The notes under the pieces: generated by a model | Seen by the model: the letters and a program-made list of their open reading frames with translations, nothing else | Database searches by the model: none | What the model was told of the DNA's origin: nothing | In this document: positions 49,868 through 60,156 of the stretch, one piece after another | Layout: every line of letters starts with the position of its first letter | Position numbering within the stretch: the first letter of the stretch is position 1 | DNA from: Brevibacterium senegalense | GTDB taxonomy: Bacteria > Actinomycetota > Actinomycetes > Actinomycetales > Brevibacteriaceae | Length of the DNA stretch: 64,000 nt | Assembly (NCBI RefSeq): GCF_000285835.1 | Contig: NZ_HE978603.1 | Coordinates: 186,516 to 250,515 of the forward strand | Direction of reading: 5' to 3' | Translations under genes and position numbers: made by a program

Positions 49868-50796
49868 CAGGAATCCATGTACTCCGAGAACAGCGGCGTC
49901 GTCAGGTAGCGCTCACCGAAGTCGGGGAGGATGACGACGATGCGCTTGCCCTGGAACTCCGGGCGAGAGCCCACGGCCTCGGCCGCGACGATCGCAGCAC
50001 CGGAGGAGATGCCCACCAGCAGGCCCTCGTCCTTCGCGACCTGACGAGCCGTGGTGAACGCGTCCTCGTTCTCGACGGTGACGACCTCGTCGTAGATGTC
50101 CTGGTCCAGGACCTCGGGCACGAAGTTGGCGCCCAGTCCCTGGATCATGTGCGGGCCGGCCTCGCCGCTCGACAGCAGCGGGGAGGCGGCGGGCTCGACG
50201 GCGACGATGTGCGCGTCCACGCCCGCGGACTTGAAGGCGCGGCCCACACCGGTGATGGTGCCGCCGGTGCCGATCCCGGAGACGAATGCGTCGACCTTGC
50301 CGTCCGTGTCCGCGATGATCTCCGGACCCGTGGTCGCCTCGTGGATGGCGGCGTTCGCCTCGTTCGCGAACTGGCGGACCAGGACGGCGCCCTCGTCAGC
50401 CAGCGACTCCGCCTTCTCCACCGCGCCGCGCATGCCGTCGGCCTTGGGCGTGAGCTCCAGGGTCGCGCCGAACGCGCGCAGCAGTGCGCGGCGCTCCTTC
50501 GACATGGACTCCGGCATCGTGAGGATGACCGTGTAGCCGCGGGCCGCGCCCACCATGGCCAGGGCGATTCCGGTGTTGCCGGAGGTCGCCTCGACGATCG
50601 TGCCGCCCGGCTTCAGCTGGCCGGACTTCTCCGCCGCGTCGATCATCGCGACGCCGATCCGGTCCTTGACGGAGTTCGCGGGGTTCGCGCCTTCGAGCTT
50701 CGCGACGATCTCTGCGCCGCTGCGCTCACTGGCCTTGTTGAGGCGCACCAGCGGGGTGCCGCCCACGATCTGCGTGACGTCGGAGTGAATGGTCAT
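49867..50796 (-). CDS. cysK: Cysteine synthase A (O-acetylserine sulfhydrylase)
   Basis: PLP enzyme of 309 residues. PLP Lys in [13 protein letters not shown], phosphate-cup loop [19 protein letters not shown], and [16 protein letters not shown] binding the cofactor phosphate. ATG start with GGAAGG six bases upstream. First gene of cysK-cysE. A long untranslated region of ~160 bases precedes it; TAGGAT on the minus strand (50955-50960) is a candidate -10. Confidence 0.97.
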   Translation of the reverse strand: MTIHSDVTQIVGGTPLVRLNKASERSGAEIVAKLEGANPANSVKDRIGVAMIDAAEKSGQLKPGGTIVEATSGNTGIALAMVGAARGYTVILTMPESMSKERRALLRAFGATLELTPKADGMRGAVEKAESLADEGAVLVRQFANEANAAIHEATTGPEIIADTDGKVDAFVSGIGTGGTITGVGRAFKSAGVDAHIVAVEPAASPLLSSGEAGPHMIQGLGANFVPEVLDQDIYDEVVTVENEDAFTTARQVAKDEGLLVGISSGAAIVAAEAVGSRPEFQGKRIVVILPDFGERYLTTPLFSEYMDS

Positions 50797-51027
50797 GCTG
50801 TGCCTTCCGTTCCCGTCCGGCCCGCCTCTGCACGGGCGACCGGACTGCGCTTCTGAGAATCGAATCGCGAGGAGCGGACAGCCTGCGGCGCGCCCGATTC
50901 CTCGACCACACACCAGCCAATGGCTTCAGCTGCTGAATCATTTCGGTATCAACGATCCTAACCAACCGCGCGGGCACGGTTATTCCCGTCGTCCGCAGGT
51001 CGGACACGGAGCAGAAGAACCCCGCCG

Positions 51028-51054
51028 CCGAGGCCGGGGCCGGCTCCCGGCCCC
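51028..51054. repeat. Direct repeat/hairpin, copy 1
   Basis: Begins CCGAGGCCGGGGCCGGctcC; identical for 23 bp to 52023-52045. GGGGCCGG ctc CCGGCCCC forms an 8-bp stem. Terminator-like but located in a divergent region. Confidence 0.6.
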
Positions 51055-51105
51055 ACTCACCCCAGCTGTGCCTCGAGTCAGTCGCGGCGGACCGTGCGCA
51101 CACGG

Positions 51106-51135
51106 TTCACGTCACATTCCGTCACCGTTCGTCAC
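51106..51135 (+). promoter_or_regulatory. Phased GTCAC direct repeats
   Basis: GTCACATTCC GTCACCGTTC GTCAC: three copies with exact 10-bp spacing at 51111, 51121 and 51131, preceded by TTCAC. They lie on one face of the helix about 40 bases upstream of the TAGCAT box (51175-51180), an activator-type position. Related cluster upstream of the OsmC-like gene. Confidence 0.55.
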
Positions 51136-51239
51136 GACATGACGCTCCGAGTCCTGCGGGGCGCAGGGGGTACCTAGCATCGGGCCGCAGAGCATGTCAT
51201 ACGACGACACGTCATTCATCGCTGAACCGAAGGAGCACC

Positions 51240-51998
51240 ATGACCCAGGCCTCCGTCCTCACGCAGCCGCGGACCACCCCGCTGGAGCCGACCGAGCTCC
51301 CCGAGTCGTTTCGCGGGATCCTTCCGGCCACGAACCACGCTGCGCTGCCACCAATGGCCGACCACTGGAAGCAGCTCGACCTGCGCGAGATCCTGTCGCG
51401 ACCGGCCGCGTTCATCTCGATCGGCCAGTCGAACTCCGTCTACCGCCCCGGCGGCGTGCAGTACGGCGAGGGCCACGCGTTCCGCGGCAACCTCGACGCG
51501 ACGGTGCGCTCGGCGACCGCCGCACGGGCGGCGGGCGACTTCGACTTCACCTGGGTCGGCTACTCCCTCTTCCGCTCGCAGTACCCTCAGACGGACTTCG
51601 ACCGCGTGCAGTACGCGTCGTGGACGGACGAGATCGGCGCGACGCAGGAGCAGATCGACTGGGACAACACCCTCGTCGAGGAACTGCAGGCGATCCGCGA
51701 GCCCGGCGACAAGGAGCTCTTCGAGACGGCGCTGCAGAGCTGGTTCGTGGGCACGGATCTGCCGGGGACGCTCGCACGCAAACGGATCGAGGTCCTGGTC
51801 TTCACGGGCGTCCACGTCGACTGGTGCATCGAGGGGAATGTGCGGGCGGCCCGTGACAATGGCCTGCTGCCGATCGTCATCGGTGATGCGTGCGGAGCAC
51901 AGCGCCCCGAGCAGGAGGCGGCCACTTTCGACCGCATCAACCGCTTCTTCGCGCCCGTCATCTCCTCGGATCTGTTCGTCGACCTCGTGCGGCGCTGA
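51240..51998 (+). CDS. Isochorismatase-fold protein with altered active site
   Basis: 252 residues with the cysteine-hydrolase fold. The nucleophile Cys is in GVHVDWCIEGNVRAARDNG. However, the strand-1 position that should read Asp (normally I-D-x-Q-N) reads FISIGQSNSVYRPGG (Gly), and the Lys eight residues before the GT-L motif is Thr (FETALQSWFVGTDL). It may therefore be an inactive or chemically different relative. The first ~55 residues are an extension with a strand-helix pattern (LPPMADHWKQLDLREILSRP). ATG with AGGAG five bases upstream. Single gene between two copies of a 23-bp repeat. Confidence 0.85.
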   Translation: MTQASVLTQPRTTPLEPTELPESFRGILPATNHAALPPMADHWKQLDLREILSRPAAFISIGQSNSVYRPGGVQYGEGHAFRGNLDATVRSATAARAAGDFDFTWVGYSLFRSQYPQTDFDRVQYASWTDEIGATQEQIDWDNTLVEELQAIREPGDKELFETALQSWFVGTDLPGTLARKRIEVLVFTGVHVDWCIEGNVRAARDNGLLPIVIGDACGAQRPEQEAATFDRINRFFAPVISSDLFVDLVRR

Positions 51999-52021
51999 GA
52001 TCCTCACCCCAGCATTCGCCC

Positions 52022-52058
52022 ACCGAGGCCGGGGCCGGCTCCCGGCACCGGTCTCGGT
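52022..52058. terminator. Bidirectional terminator, direct-repeat copy 2
   Basis: ACCGAG.CCGG.GCCGG ctc CCGGC.CCGG.CTCGGT, 15 pairs with two mismatches, between the convergent isochorismatase-like and lysE genes. Confidence 0.7.
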
Positions 52059-52063
52059 AGGTC

Positions 52064-52774
52064 TCACCCCAGGTGCAGCAGCGGCTCCACGATGACGACC
52101 AGTCCCAGCACGATCATGACGAGGCCCGAGGCCGCGGTCACCGCGGTGGCGGCCCGCGGACGCGACAGGAGGAGTGCACCCGCTCCGTGCGCCACACCCA
52201 GGTAGAGGACGCCGCATGTGGCGACGTGGATGAGGCCCAGGATCAGCAGCTGCGCGGTGTCCGTCAGTGGTGAGGACTGGGAGACGAACTGCGGCACCAG
52301 CGTGAGGAACATGAGATAGACCTTGGGGTTCAGCAGGCTGACGCTGGCACCCTGCGCGACGGTCGCGGCCTTGGACGGCTGGACGGTCGTGCGCTGACGC
52401 ACCGCCACTCCCCCGGCACCCGAGCCGGCGGGCTGGGGGTCGGCGTCCTCGACAGCGGCGGCAACGACCTCGGCGGTGGTGCGCCCGCGGCGCTCCTCGA
52501 GGACGCCGTGCAGCGCGGAGGTGCCCAGCTTGAGGAGCACGAGCCCGCCGCAGATGCCGATGACGATCGAGATCCACTGGTGGGTGGCGACGAGTGCGGC
52601 GAGGCCCAGAGCGGTCGCGACCGCGATGATGAGGTGGCCCACGACCATGCCCAGAACAGCCTGGTTGCCGCGGCGGCGGAGGCCGGCGGAGATGAGGTAG
52701 GCCCAGTCGGCGCCGGGGACGGAGGCCAGGAGCGCGATGACCACCCAGTAGGCGGCGAGCAGTGTCAGATCCAT
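52064..52774 (-). CDS. LysE/RhtB-family amino acid exporter
   Basis: 236-residue exporter with six TM helices (about 5-30, 40-62, 68-88, 140-162, 170-195, 205-228) and the family N terminus SVPGADWAYLISAGLRRRGNQAV. A ~45-residue Ala/Glu/Gln-rich cytoplasmic loop (about 95-140) is longer than usual. It diverges from the Lrp gene 81 bp away, the classic exporter/regulator pair. ATG follows TAGTCT by 6 bases (leaderless). Confidence 0.9.
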   Translation of the reverse strand: MDLTLLAAYWVVIALLASVPGADWAYLISAGLRRRGNQAVLGMVVGHLIIAVATALGLAALVATHQWISIVIGICGGLVLLKLGTSALHGVLEERRGRTTAEVVAAAVEDADPQPAGSGAGGVAVRQRTTVQPSKAATVAQGASVSLLNPKVYLMFLTLVPQFVSQSSPLTDTAQLLILGLIHVATCGVLYLGVAHGAGALLLSRPRAATAVTAASGLVMIVLGLVVIVEPLLHLG

Positions 52775-52780
52775 ACGGGA

Positions 52781-52786
52781 AGACTA
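52781..52786 (-). promoter_or_regulatory. -10 box of leaderless lysE-type transcript
   Basis: TAGTCT on the minus strand, 6 bases before ATG 52774. The intergenic region also contains AATG-tgctccg-CATT, a possible Lrp half-site pair. Confidence 0.5.
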
Positions 52787-52855
52787 AGGATCGGGACGCG
52801 AAATGTGCTCCGCATTCTCTTGCCATCTGCGGTCATCAGCTGAAGAATTATCGCC

Positions 52856-53305
52856 ATGGACGCACTTGATCGGGAGATTCTCTCCCTCCTGCAGGACGAT
52901 GGCCGCGCGACGATGACGGAGATCGCCGGACAGGTGGGGCTGAGCCTCTCCGCGTGCCATCGCCGCTTCCGCGATCTGGAGGCGGACGGGGTCATCCGAG
53001 GCTTCCACGCGGAACTGGACTTCGACAAGCTGGGACGGTCGTTCCGCGCGCTCGTGTTCGTGACGATGGAGACCAGCGAGCACGCGGGGATCACGGATTT
53101 CGAGGAGAGGATCGCGGCGATTCCGGAGGTCGTGCAGGCGCAGCGGCTGTTCGGCTCCCCGGACTACCAGCTCTACATCGCGACCGCATCGATGCAGTCG
53201 TACCAGGAGCTCTTCGACTCCACGCTGTCGCAGCTGCCCGGCGTGCGACGCATGCAGTCGACGCTCGTCATGAAGACGGTCGTCGAGCCGCGCGCTCCCC
53301 TGTGA
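52856..53305 (+). CDS. Lrp/AsnC-family regulator
   Basis: 149 residues: N-terminal AsnC helix-turn-helix (MDALDREILSLLQDDGRATM, TEIAGQVGLSLSACHRRFRDLE) and a RAM/ligand domain (VFVTMETSEHAGITDFEERI, GSPDYQLYIATASMQSYQEL). Probably senses an amino acid and controls the divergent LysE-type exporter. No clear ribosome site; AATTATCGCC precedes the ATG. Confidence 0.92.
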   Translation: MDALDREILSLLQDDGRATMTEIAGQVGLSLSACHRRFRDLEADGVIRGFHAELDFDKLGRSFRALVFVTMETSEHAGITDFEERIAAIPEVVQAQRLFGSPDYQLYIATASMQSYQELFDSTLSQLPGVRRMQSTLVMKTVVEPRAPL

Positions 53306-53316
53306 ACGCGCCCCGT

Positions 53317-53322
53317 TAGGAT
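53317..53322 (+). promoter_or_regulatory. -10 box of leaderless def transcript
   Basis: TAGGAT, 7 bases before ATG 53330. Confidence 0.55.
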
Positions 53323-53329
53323 TCAGCGC

Positions 53330-53929
53330 ATGACCGTTCACCCCATCGTCGTCTACGGAGAGCCCGCCCTGCACCGCGTCGCGGACAGGGTGACAGAGTT
53401 CGATGACGAGCTGCGCACGCTCGTCGCGGACATGTTCGAGACCCTCGCCGCCTCCAACGGAGTCGGCCTGGCCGCCCCGCAGATCGGGGTGGGCAAGCAG
53501 ATCTTCGTGTACGACGCGGATGACGACTACGCGCAGGTGCGCCGGCGGGGCGTCTTCATCAACCCGGTGCTCGTGGGGTCGAAGGTGCCGGACAGCCGCC
53601 CGCACCCGGACCACGATTCCGAGGGGTGCCTGTCCGTGCCCGGGCTGGACTTCCCGCTCAACCGCAGCGCGAAGGTGACGATCAACGGAGTCGACGAGAC
53701 CGGTGCGGTCGTCTCGCTGACCGTCGAGGGATGGTTCGCCCGCATCATGCAGCACGAGTACGACCACCTGCAGGGCACCCTCTACGTCGACCGCCTGCAG
53801 GACAAGTGGAAGCGCCGTTGGAAGCGGGAGCAGAAGGCGGAGGGCTACAACGTTCCCGGCATCAGCTGGCTGCCGGGAACGGATCCGGACCCGTTCGGTC
53901 ACGGCGAGGACGACGAGGGCGACGAATGA
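53330..53929 (+). CDS. def: Peptide deformylase
   Basis: Fe(II) hydrolase that removes the formyl group from new proteins. All three motifs are present: GVGLAAPQIGVG, EGCLSVPGL (metal Cys) and QHEYDHLQG (His-Glu-x-x-His). 199 residues, with a C-terminal extension of ~40 that is Lys/Arg-rich then acidic (DPFGHGEDDEGDE). The stop overlaps the next small gene. Confidence 0.98.
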   Translation: MTVHPIVVYGEPALHRVADRVTEFDDELRTLVADMFETLAASNGVGLAAPQIGVGKQIFVYDADDDYAQVRRRGVFINPVLVGSKVPDSRPHPDHDSEGCLSVPGLDFPLNRSAKVTINGVDETGAVVSLTVEGWFARIMQHEYDHLQGTLYVDRLQDKWKRRWKREQKAEGYNVPGISWLPGTDPDPFGHGEDDEGDE

Positions 53930-54153
53930 GCGAGGGCGAGGCGCGGGAGTTCACCGTCGACGGCGAGACCTTCCTCGTCACCGCGGAGCCCCGCAGCCAG
54001 TACCGGTTCGACTGGGTGTCCGGCCCCAATCCCGACTACGGGTTCGTCTCGAGCATCTACCCGCAGGGGCACATGACGGACGAGCAGATCATCGCGAGCA
54101 TCCACGACTTCCTGGCGGAGATCGACCCGGAGACCGGCTACCTGGCGGACTGA
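53926..54153 (+). CDS. Small conserved-type protein of unknown function
   Basis: 75 residues: REFTVDGETFLVTAEPRSQY, then RFDWVSGPNPDYGFVSSIYP and EQIIASIHDFLAEIDPETGYL. It looks like a compact alpha/beta domain and is not recognised by me, though the composition is that of a real protein. Start codon overlaps the def stop (ATGA), so it is translated with deformylase. Confidence 0.8.
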   Translation: MSEGEAREFTVDGETFLVTAEPRSQYRFDWVSGPNPDYGFVSSIYPQGHMTDEQIIASIHDFLAEIDPETGYLAD

Positions 54154-54177
54154 CGCCGCTCCCCCACGCGATACTCT
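54150..54177 (+). promoter_or_regulatory. Promoter of the acyl-CoA synthetase-like gene
   Basis: CTGACG (54150-54155), 16-base spacer, TACTCT (54172-54177), followed after ~45 bases by the ribosome site and ATG. Confidence 0.4.
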
Positions 54178-54223
54178 GACTCCCGTCGCGCCACCGCTGT
54201 CGTCACACCCGAGGAGTCACGTC

Positions 54224-55756
<1,533 letters not shown>

Positions 55757-55898
55757 GCACGCCCGGGAGCCACCTGAGACCTAACCGTTACCCACAACTC
55801 ACTCACCAGGGCGAACACCCCTCATACGCCGTCGTCGCACCCCGCCCGACCAGCGGTTTCGGTTGTCCACGTCCGCCTGCTGTGCAACCGTTGGCACC

Positions 55899-57704
55899 AT
55901 GTTGACTCGACTGCACGACCGCCTGCGCCTGCGCACCACTCCTGCGGTGTTCTTCGGCGCAGCCGGTGTGATCATCCTCTTCGTCATCGCCACGATCGTC
56001 TTCACGGAGCCGCTGTCCCAGGCGACGGGCGCGGCCTCCCAGTGGCTCATGGTGAACCTGGGCTGGTTCTACATCCTGGGCGTCACCCTGTTCCTCATCT
56101 TCCTCATCTACATCGCGGCCAGCCGGTTCGGCCGTGTGAAGCTGGGGCCGGACGACGAGAAGCCGGAGCATTCCAACCTCACGTGGTTCGGCATGCTCTT
56201 CGCCGCCGGCATCGGCTCGATCCTCATGTTCTGGGGCGTCGCGGAGCCGGTGAGCCACTTCGGCGATCCGCCGCGGGCCGGTGCCCTGGGCATCGAGCCC
56301 GAGTCCGGTGCCGCCGCCGTCGACGCGCTCAACTTCGCGCTCTACCACTTCACGTTCCACACGTGGGCGATCTTCACGCTGCCCGCCTTGGGCTTCGCGT
56401 ACTTCATCCACAAGCGGAACCTGCCCCCGCGGGTCTCCTCGATCTTCCAGCCCATCCTGGGCAAGCGGATCCACGGCCCCATCGGCAAGTTCATCGACAT
56501 CGTCGCGATCATCGGCACCGCGTTCGGTGTGGCCGTGTCGATCGGTCTGGGCGTCCTCCAGATCAACGGCGGCCTCGAGCAGCTGTTCGGCATCCCGCAG
56601 AACGCGGGCTGGCAGCTCGTCATCATCGGCGTCGTCACCGGCATCGCGATGATCTCCGTGGGCGTGGGGCTGGAGCGCGGCATCAAAGTGCTGTCGAACG
56701 TCAACATCGTGAGCGCCATCGCGCTGCTGCTGTTCGTCCTGGTCGCCGGAGGCGCGACGCTCTTCATGCTCAAGGGCACGATCGAGTCCTTCGGCTCCTA
56801 CCTCTACAACCTGCCGGAGCTCGCGTTCTGGAACGACACCTTCGCGGACTCCGGCTGGCAGAACACGTGGACCGTCTTCTACTGGGCGTGGACCATCACG
56901 TGGTCGCCGTTCGTGGGCATCTTCATCGCCCGCATCTCCCGCGGTCGCACGATCCGCCAGTTCGTCATCGGCGTGCTGGCCGTCCCCTCGATGTTCTCCG
57001 TCATCTGGTTCGGCATCTTCGGCTACGCCGCGCTCAACATCGAGCTCAACGGCGAGGGCGGGCTGGTCGAGCGCGTCGTGGACGACGGAGACATCCCGGG
57101 CGCGCTCTTCGAGCTGCTGTCCCACTACCCGGCCGCCTGGATCGTGTCCGTCATCGCGATCATCGTCGTCATCATCTTCTTCATCACGTCGCTGGATTCC
57201 GCCGCCCTCATCATCGACACGATGGCGAACGGCCACGAGGACTACAACCCGCTGGGCCAGCGCCTGTTCTGGGCGCTGGCGGTGGGCCTCATCACCGCGA
57301 CCCTGCTCGTGTTCTCCGGCGAGGGCGGGCTGGAAGCGCTCCAGTCCATCAGCATCCTCATCGGCCTGCCGTTCTTCATCATCGCGTTCTTCCAGATGTA
57401 CGCGCTGCACCGCGCCCTGCGGGAGGACGCGGGCGAGCTGCCGCCCATGCGCACGCGCGAGTGGCGCAAGGTGCTGCCGCCGGAGGAGACGATCCGCCGC
57501 ATGCGCATCGACGACGACAAGTACGACTACGACGATCCGGCCGACACCGTCACCCGCCCGCAGCCGGCGACCCAGGTCCCGGTCATGCGCGGCATGTACG
57601 AGGAACCGCCCACGGGGAAGCCGGTGGGCCCCGCCCGCAAGCGGGACTCGACGCTGGCCGGCCGCACCGGCAGCCGCAGGCTGCCCCCGCGGCAGGAGGA
57701 CTGA
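55899..57704 (+). CDS. BCCT-family betaine/choline/carnitine transporter 1
   Basis: 601-residue BCCT secondary carrier with 12 TM helices and a ~90-residue hydrophilic C-terminal tail. Helix-3 glycine stretch FAAGIGSILMFWGVAEP and the helix-8 box YWAWTITWSPFVGIFIARISRGR. The box normally has two adjacent Trp (WAWWxxW) that bind the trimethylammonium group; here the second is Thr, so specificity may differ from glycine betaine. An ATG after AACCGT; upstream in-frame codon at 55863 is less likely. Convergent with a second BCCT gene across a shared terminator. Confidence 0.92.
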   Translation: MLTRLHDRLRLRTTPAVFFGAAGVIILFVIATIVFTEPLSQATGAASQWLMVNLGWFYILGVTLFLIFLIYIAASRFGRVKLGPDDEKPEHSNLTWFGMLFAAGIGSILMFWGVAEPVSHFGDPPRAGALGIEPESGAAAVDALNFALYHFTFHTWAIFTLPALGFAYFIHKRNLPPRVSSIFQPILGKRIHGPIGKFIDIVAIIGTAFGVAVSIGLGVLQINGGLEQLFGIPQNAGWQLVIIGVVTGIAMISVGVGLERGIKVLSNVNIVSAIALLLFVLVAGGATLFMLKGTIESFGSYLYNLPELAFWNDTFADSGWQNTWTVFYWAWTITWSPFVGIFIARISRGRTIRQFVIGVLAVPSMFSVIWFGIFGYAALNIELNGEGGLVERVVDDGDIPGALFELLSHYPAAWIVSVIAIIVVIIFFITSLDSAALIIDTMANGHEDYNPLGQRLFWALAVGLITATLLVFSGEGGLEALQSISILIGLPFFIIAFFQMYALHRALREDAGELPPMRTREWRKVLPPEETIRRMRIDDDKYDYDDPADTVTRPQPATQVPVMRGMYEEPPTGKPVGPARKRDSTLAGRTGSRRLPPRQED

Positions 57705-57733
57705 CCTCCCCGCCGACACCGTCACCCCACGAC

Positions 57734-57772
57734 CGCCGAGGCCGCAGCTGGATCCCAGCTGCGGCCTCGGCG
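57734..57772. terminator. Bidirectional terminator between the BCCT genes
   Basis: CGCCGAGGCCGCAGCTGG atc CCAGCTGCGGCCTCGGCG, perfect 18-bp stem. Confidence 0.85.
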
Positions 57773-57790
57773 TCGGTGTGGAGACTCAGG

Positions 57791-59860
57791 TCACGGGCGA
57801 GACGAATCACCCTCCCCCTGGTGGGCGGTATCGTCCGGCGCCGGCCCACCCGCGCCTGCGCCGTCGTGGCCGGAGTCGCCGAGAGCCGATCCCGCAGGCG
57901 CAGAATCATCCGCCGGGGCCATTCCGTTGGCTCCGGACTCCTGCACCATCTCCACATACTGCTGGGAGGCCTCGAACTCCTCCGTGTCGAAGTACTCCCC
58001 CGCCAGCGGATCCTCGCTGGGCTGGGTGCCGATCGGCCGACCGGAGTCGGAGTCGAACTCGAGGTTCCCGGAACTGAGCGGCCGGTAGGACACGATCGCG
58101 GCCTCGGCGGAGTCTCCCCCAGGCCGCCGGTCGGGCTCGAACCCGCCCAAGGAGGCGGACATGCCGCGCAGACCGCGGACCTCGCGGCGCAGGCGGGCGG
58201 AGAGGGACTCGTCAGGGGTGCCGCCACCGGCAGTGGTCTCGGAGTCCGGGGTGACGACCGGGGCGGGGGTCTCGGCCGCGATGACCTGGATGTACTCCGG
58301 CATGCGGGCGACGTCGTGGCGGAACGCCCGGTAGAGGGAGATGCAGGCAAGCACCAGGATGATCGAGAACGGCGCCGCTGTGGACACCGCCACCGTCTGC
58401 AGGGCGGTGAGCGCCGCATCACCTCCTACGACCAGCAGCACGGCGGCCGCCAGACCCTCGAGGATCGCCCAGAAGACGCGGGTCGCCTTGGGCGTGTCCA
58501 CCTTGCCGCCGCAGGCCAGCATGTCGATGACGAGCGAGCCGGAGTCGGATGAGGTAACGAAGAAGAACACGACGACGATGATCGCGGTGACGCTGAGGAT
58601 CGCACCCACGGGCAGAGTGCCGAAGAACTCGAACAGCGAGGTCGTGCTGTCGACTCCGTCGCTCACGTCCATCTGCCCGTCGGCAGTCGCCTTCATCGCG
58701 GACTCGCCGAAGATCGTGAACCACACAAGGCTCGCCGCGGTGGGCGCCAGCAGCACGCCCAGGACGAACTCGCGGATCGTGCGGCCGCGGGAGATGCGCG
58801 CGATGAACATGCCCACGAAGGGCGCCCAGCTGGTCCACCAGCCCCAGTAACCGATCGTCCAGGCTGCCTCCCACCCGTCCGTCGACCACGCTCCGGTGTG
58901 CAGGGTGGTGAAGGGCAGCTGGCTGATGTAGGAACCCAGGTTCTCCGGGATCGCCTTGAGCAGGAAGATGGTGGGGCCGATGAGGAAGACGACGAGCGCC
59001 AGCATCGCGGCGATCGACATGTTGATGTTCGACAGCCACTTGAGGCCCTTGTGGACGCCCGACAGCACGGACCACAGTGCGATCGCGGTCACGACGGCGA
59101 TGATGCCGATGATGAGCCCGGACGAGCTCTCCGCCCAGCCCAGGAACTCGAGGCCCGCGACGATCTGACTGACGCCGAACCCGAAGGAGGTGGCGACGCC
59201 GAACAGCGTGCCGATGATCGCGATCGAGTCGATCGTGTGGCCCATCCACCCCTCGACGCGCTTGCGGCCGATGAGCGGCTCCAGCAACCACCGGACCGCC
59301 AGCGGGCGGCCCCGCCGGAAGGTCATGTAAGCGATGCCCAGCCCCACGACGGCGTAGATGCCCCACGGGTGCAGGCCCCACTGCAGCATCATGAGGCCCA
59401 CGGAGTCCTGGGCGGCGCCGATCGACAGCGGCTCGTTCTCGAATGCCTCGGGCGGGAGGACGTAGTTGCTGAGAGGTTCCGCGACACCGAAGAAGACGAG
59501 GCCGATCCCCATGCCCGCACTGAAAAGCATCATGAACCAGGAGAAGACGCTGAACTCCGGCCGCTCATCGTCGCGGCCCAGCCGGATCCGGCCGATCCGG
59601 GTGAAGGCGCAGAAGAGCACGAAGATGAGGAAGAAGTTCACGGCGATGACGTACCACCAGCCCACGCCGTCCGTGATCGCTGCGTTGAGGACCGCCGTCA
59701 GGTCCTCCGCCTGTCGGCGGAAGACGAGCACGAGGCCGATGAGGCCCACGATGACCGCCGCGGCGGGGATGAAGACGGGTTTGAGGATGACGGAACCGGC
59801 GGTGGGTTCCCCTTCTGCAGGGGCCACCGGAGTCTGAGGCGGCTGCGCGTCGACAGACAT
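57791..59860 (-). CDS. BCCT-family betaine/choline/carnitine transporter 2 with long C-terminal tail
   Basis: 689-residue BCCT carrier. Canonical features: SAGMGIGLVFFGVAEP in helix 3 and YWGWWTSWAPFVGMFIARISRGR in helix 8 with both Trp of the aromatic box. TM part about 25-520; the last ~170 residues form an acidic/Ser/Pro-rich cytoplasmic tail. In BCCT proteins long charged tails often sense osmotic stress, so a role in glycine betaine or choline uptake under osmotic stress is likely. ATG start, weak ribosome site. Confidence 0.94.
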   Translation of the reverse strand: MSVDAQPPQTPVAPAEGEPTAGSVILKPVFIPAAAVIVGLIGLVLVFRRQAEDLTAVLNAAITDGVGWWYVIAVNFFLIFVLFCAFTRIGRIRLGRDDERPEFSVFSWFMMLFSAGMGIGLVFFGVAEPLSNYVLPPEAFENEPLSIGAAQDSVGLMMLQWGLHPWGIYAVVGLGIAYMTFRRGRPLAVRWLLEPLIGRKRVEGWMGHTIDSIAIIGTLFGVATSFGFGVSQIVAGLEFLGWAESSSGLIIGIIAVVTAIALWSVLSGVHKGLKWLSNINMSIAAMLALVVFLIGPTIFLLKAIPENLGSYISQLPFTTLHTGAWSTDGWEAAWTIGYWGWWTSWAPFVGMFIARISRGRTIREFVLGVLLAPTAASLVWFTIFGESAMKATADGQMDVSDGVDSTTSLFEFFGTLPVGAILSVTAIIVVVFFFVTSSDSGSLVIDMLACGGKVDTPKATRVFWAILEGLAAAVLLVVGGDAALTALQTVAVSTAAPFSIILVLACISLYRAFRHDVARMPEYIQVIAAETPAPVVTPDSETTAGGGTPDESLSARLRREVRGLRGMSASLGGFEPDRRPGGDSAEAAIVSYRPLSSGNLEFDSDSGRPIGTQPSEDPLAGEYFDTEEFEASQQYVEMVQESGANGMAPADDSAPAGSALGDSGHDGAGAGGPAPDDTAHQGEGDSSRP

Positions 59861-60156
59861 GAGTCTCTGCTTTCGAGTCGGGTCACTGGTCCGACATCCG
59901 CCTGCCGCTGGTGAGCGGATCGGAGGACGCCCATGCGCAAGTGTTTCACATCACACGCCCTGCGCCGGGGCACGCGCCTGCGGTCGTCGGTTCACGTGGG
60001 GAGGCCGCGTTCCGGGTCCGTGACCGGCCGCTCCGGCCCTGACGGCCACGGCCCCGGAATGCCGCCGGTTCCGCAGCCGTTCCCCTGGCAGGCGACGGTC
60101 GGTACGGTCGTCGCAGGGCACGGACGCCCCGTGCGCACCGACGGTGGAGGAGAGTC
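59861..60156. other. Intergenic region without recognised gene
   Basis: GC-rich, divergent between the BCCT2 and PEP-mutase-like genes. TACGGT near 60103 could be the -10 of the latter; nothing else stands out. Confidence 0.4.

Larger units (their letters stand above)
50797..51239. other. 443-bp divergent intergenic region
   Basis: Between cysK and the isochorismatase-like gene. It holds the cysK promoter side, a terminator-like hairpin (51036-51054), and the GTCAC-repeat promoter of the isochorismatase-like gene. No gene seen; an open frame reading [12 protein letters not shown] has no support. Confidence 0.55.

Noticed and set aside
50726..51103. 125-codon minus frame upstream of cysK as a leader gene
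   Set aside because: Basic nonsense composition, no Cys-rich leader peptide, no ribosome site before the inner ATG (MIQQLK).
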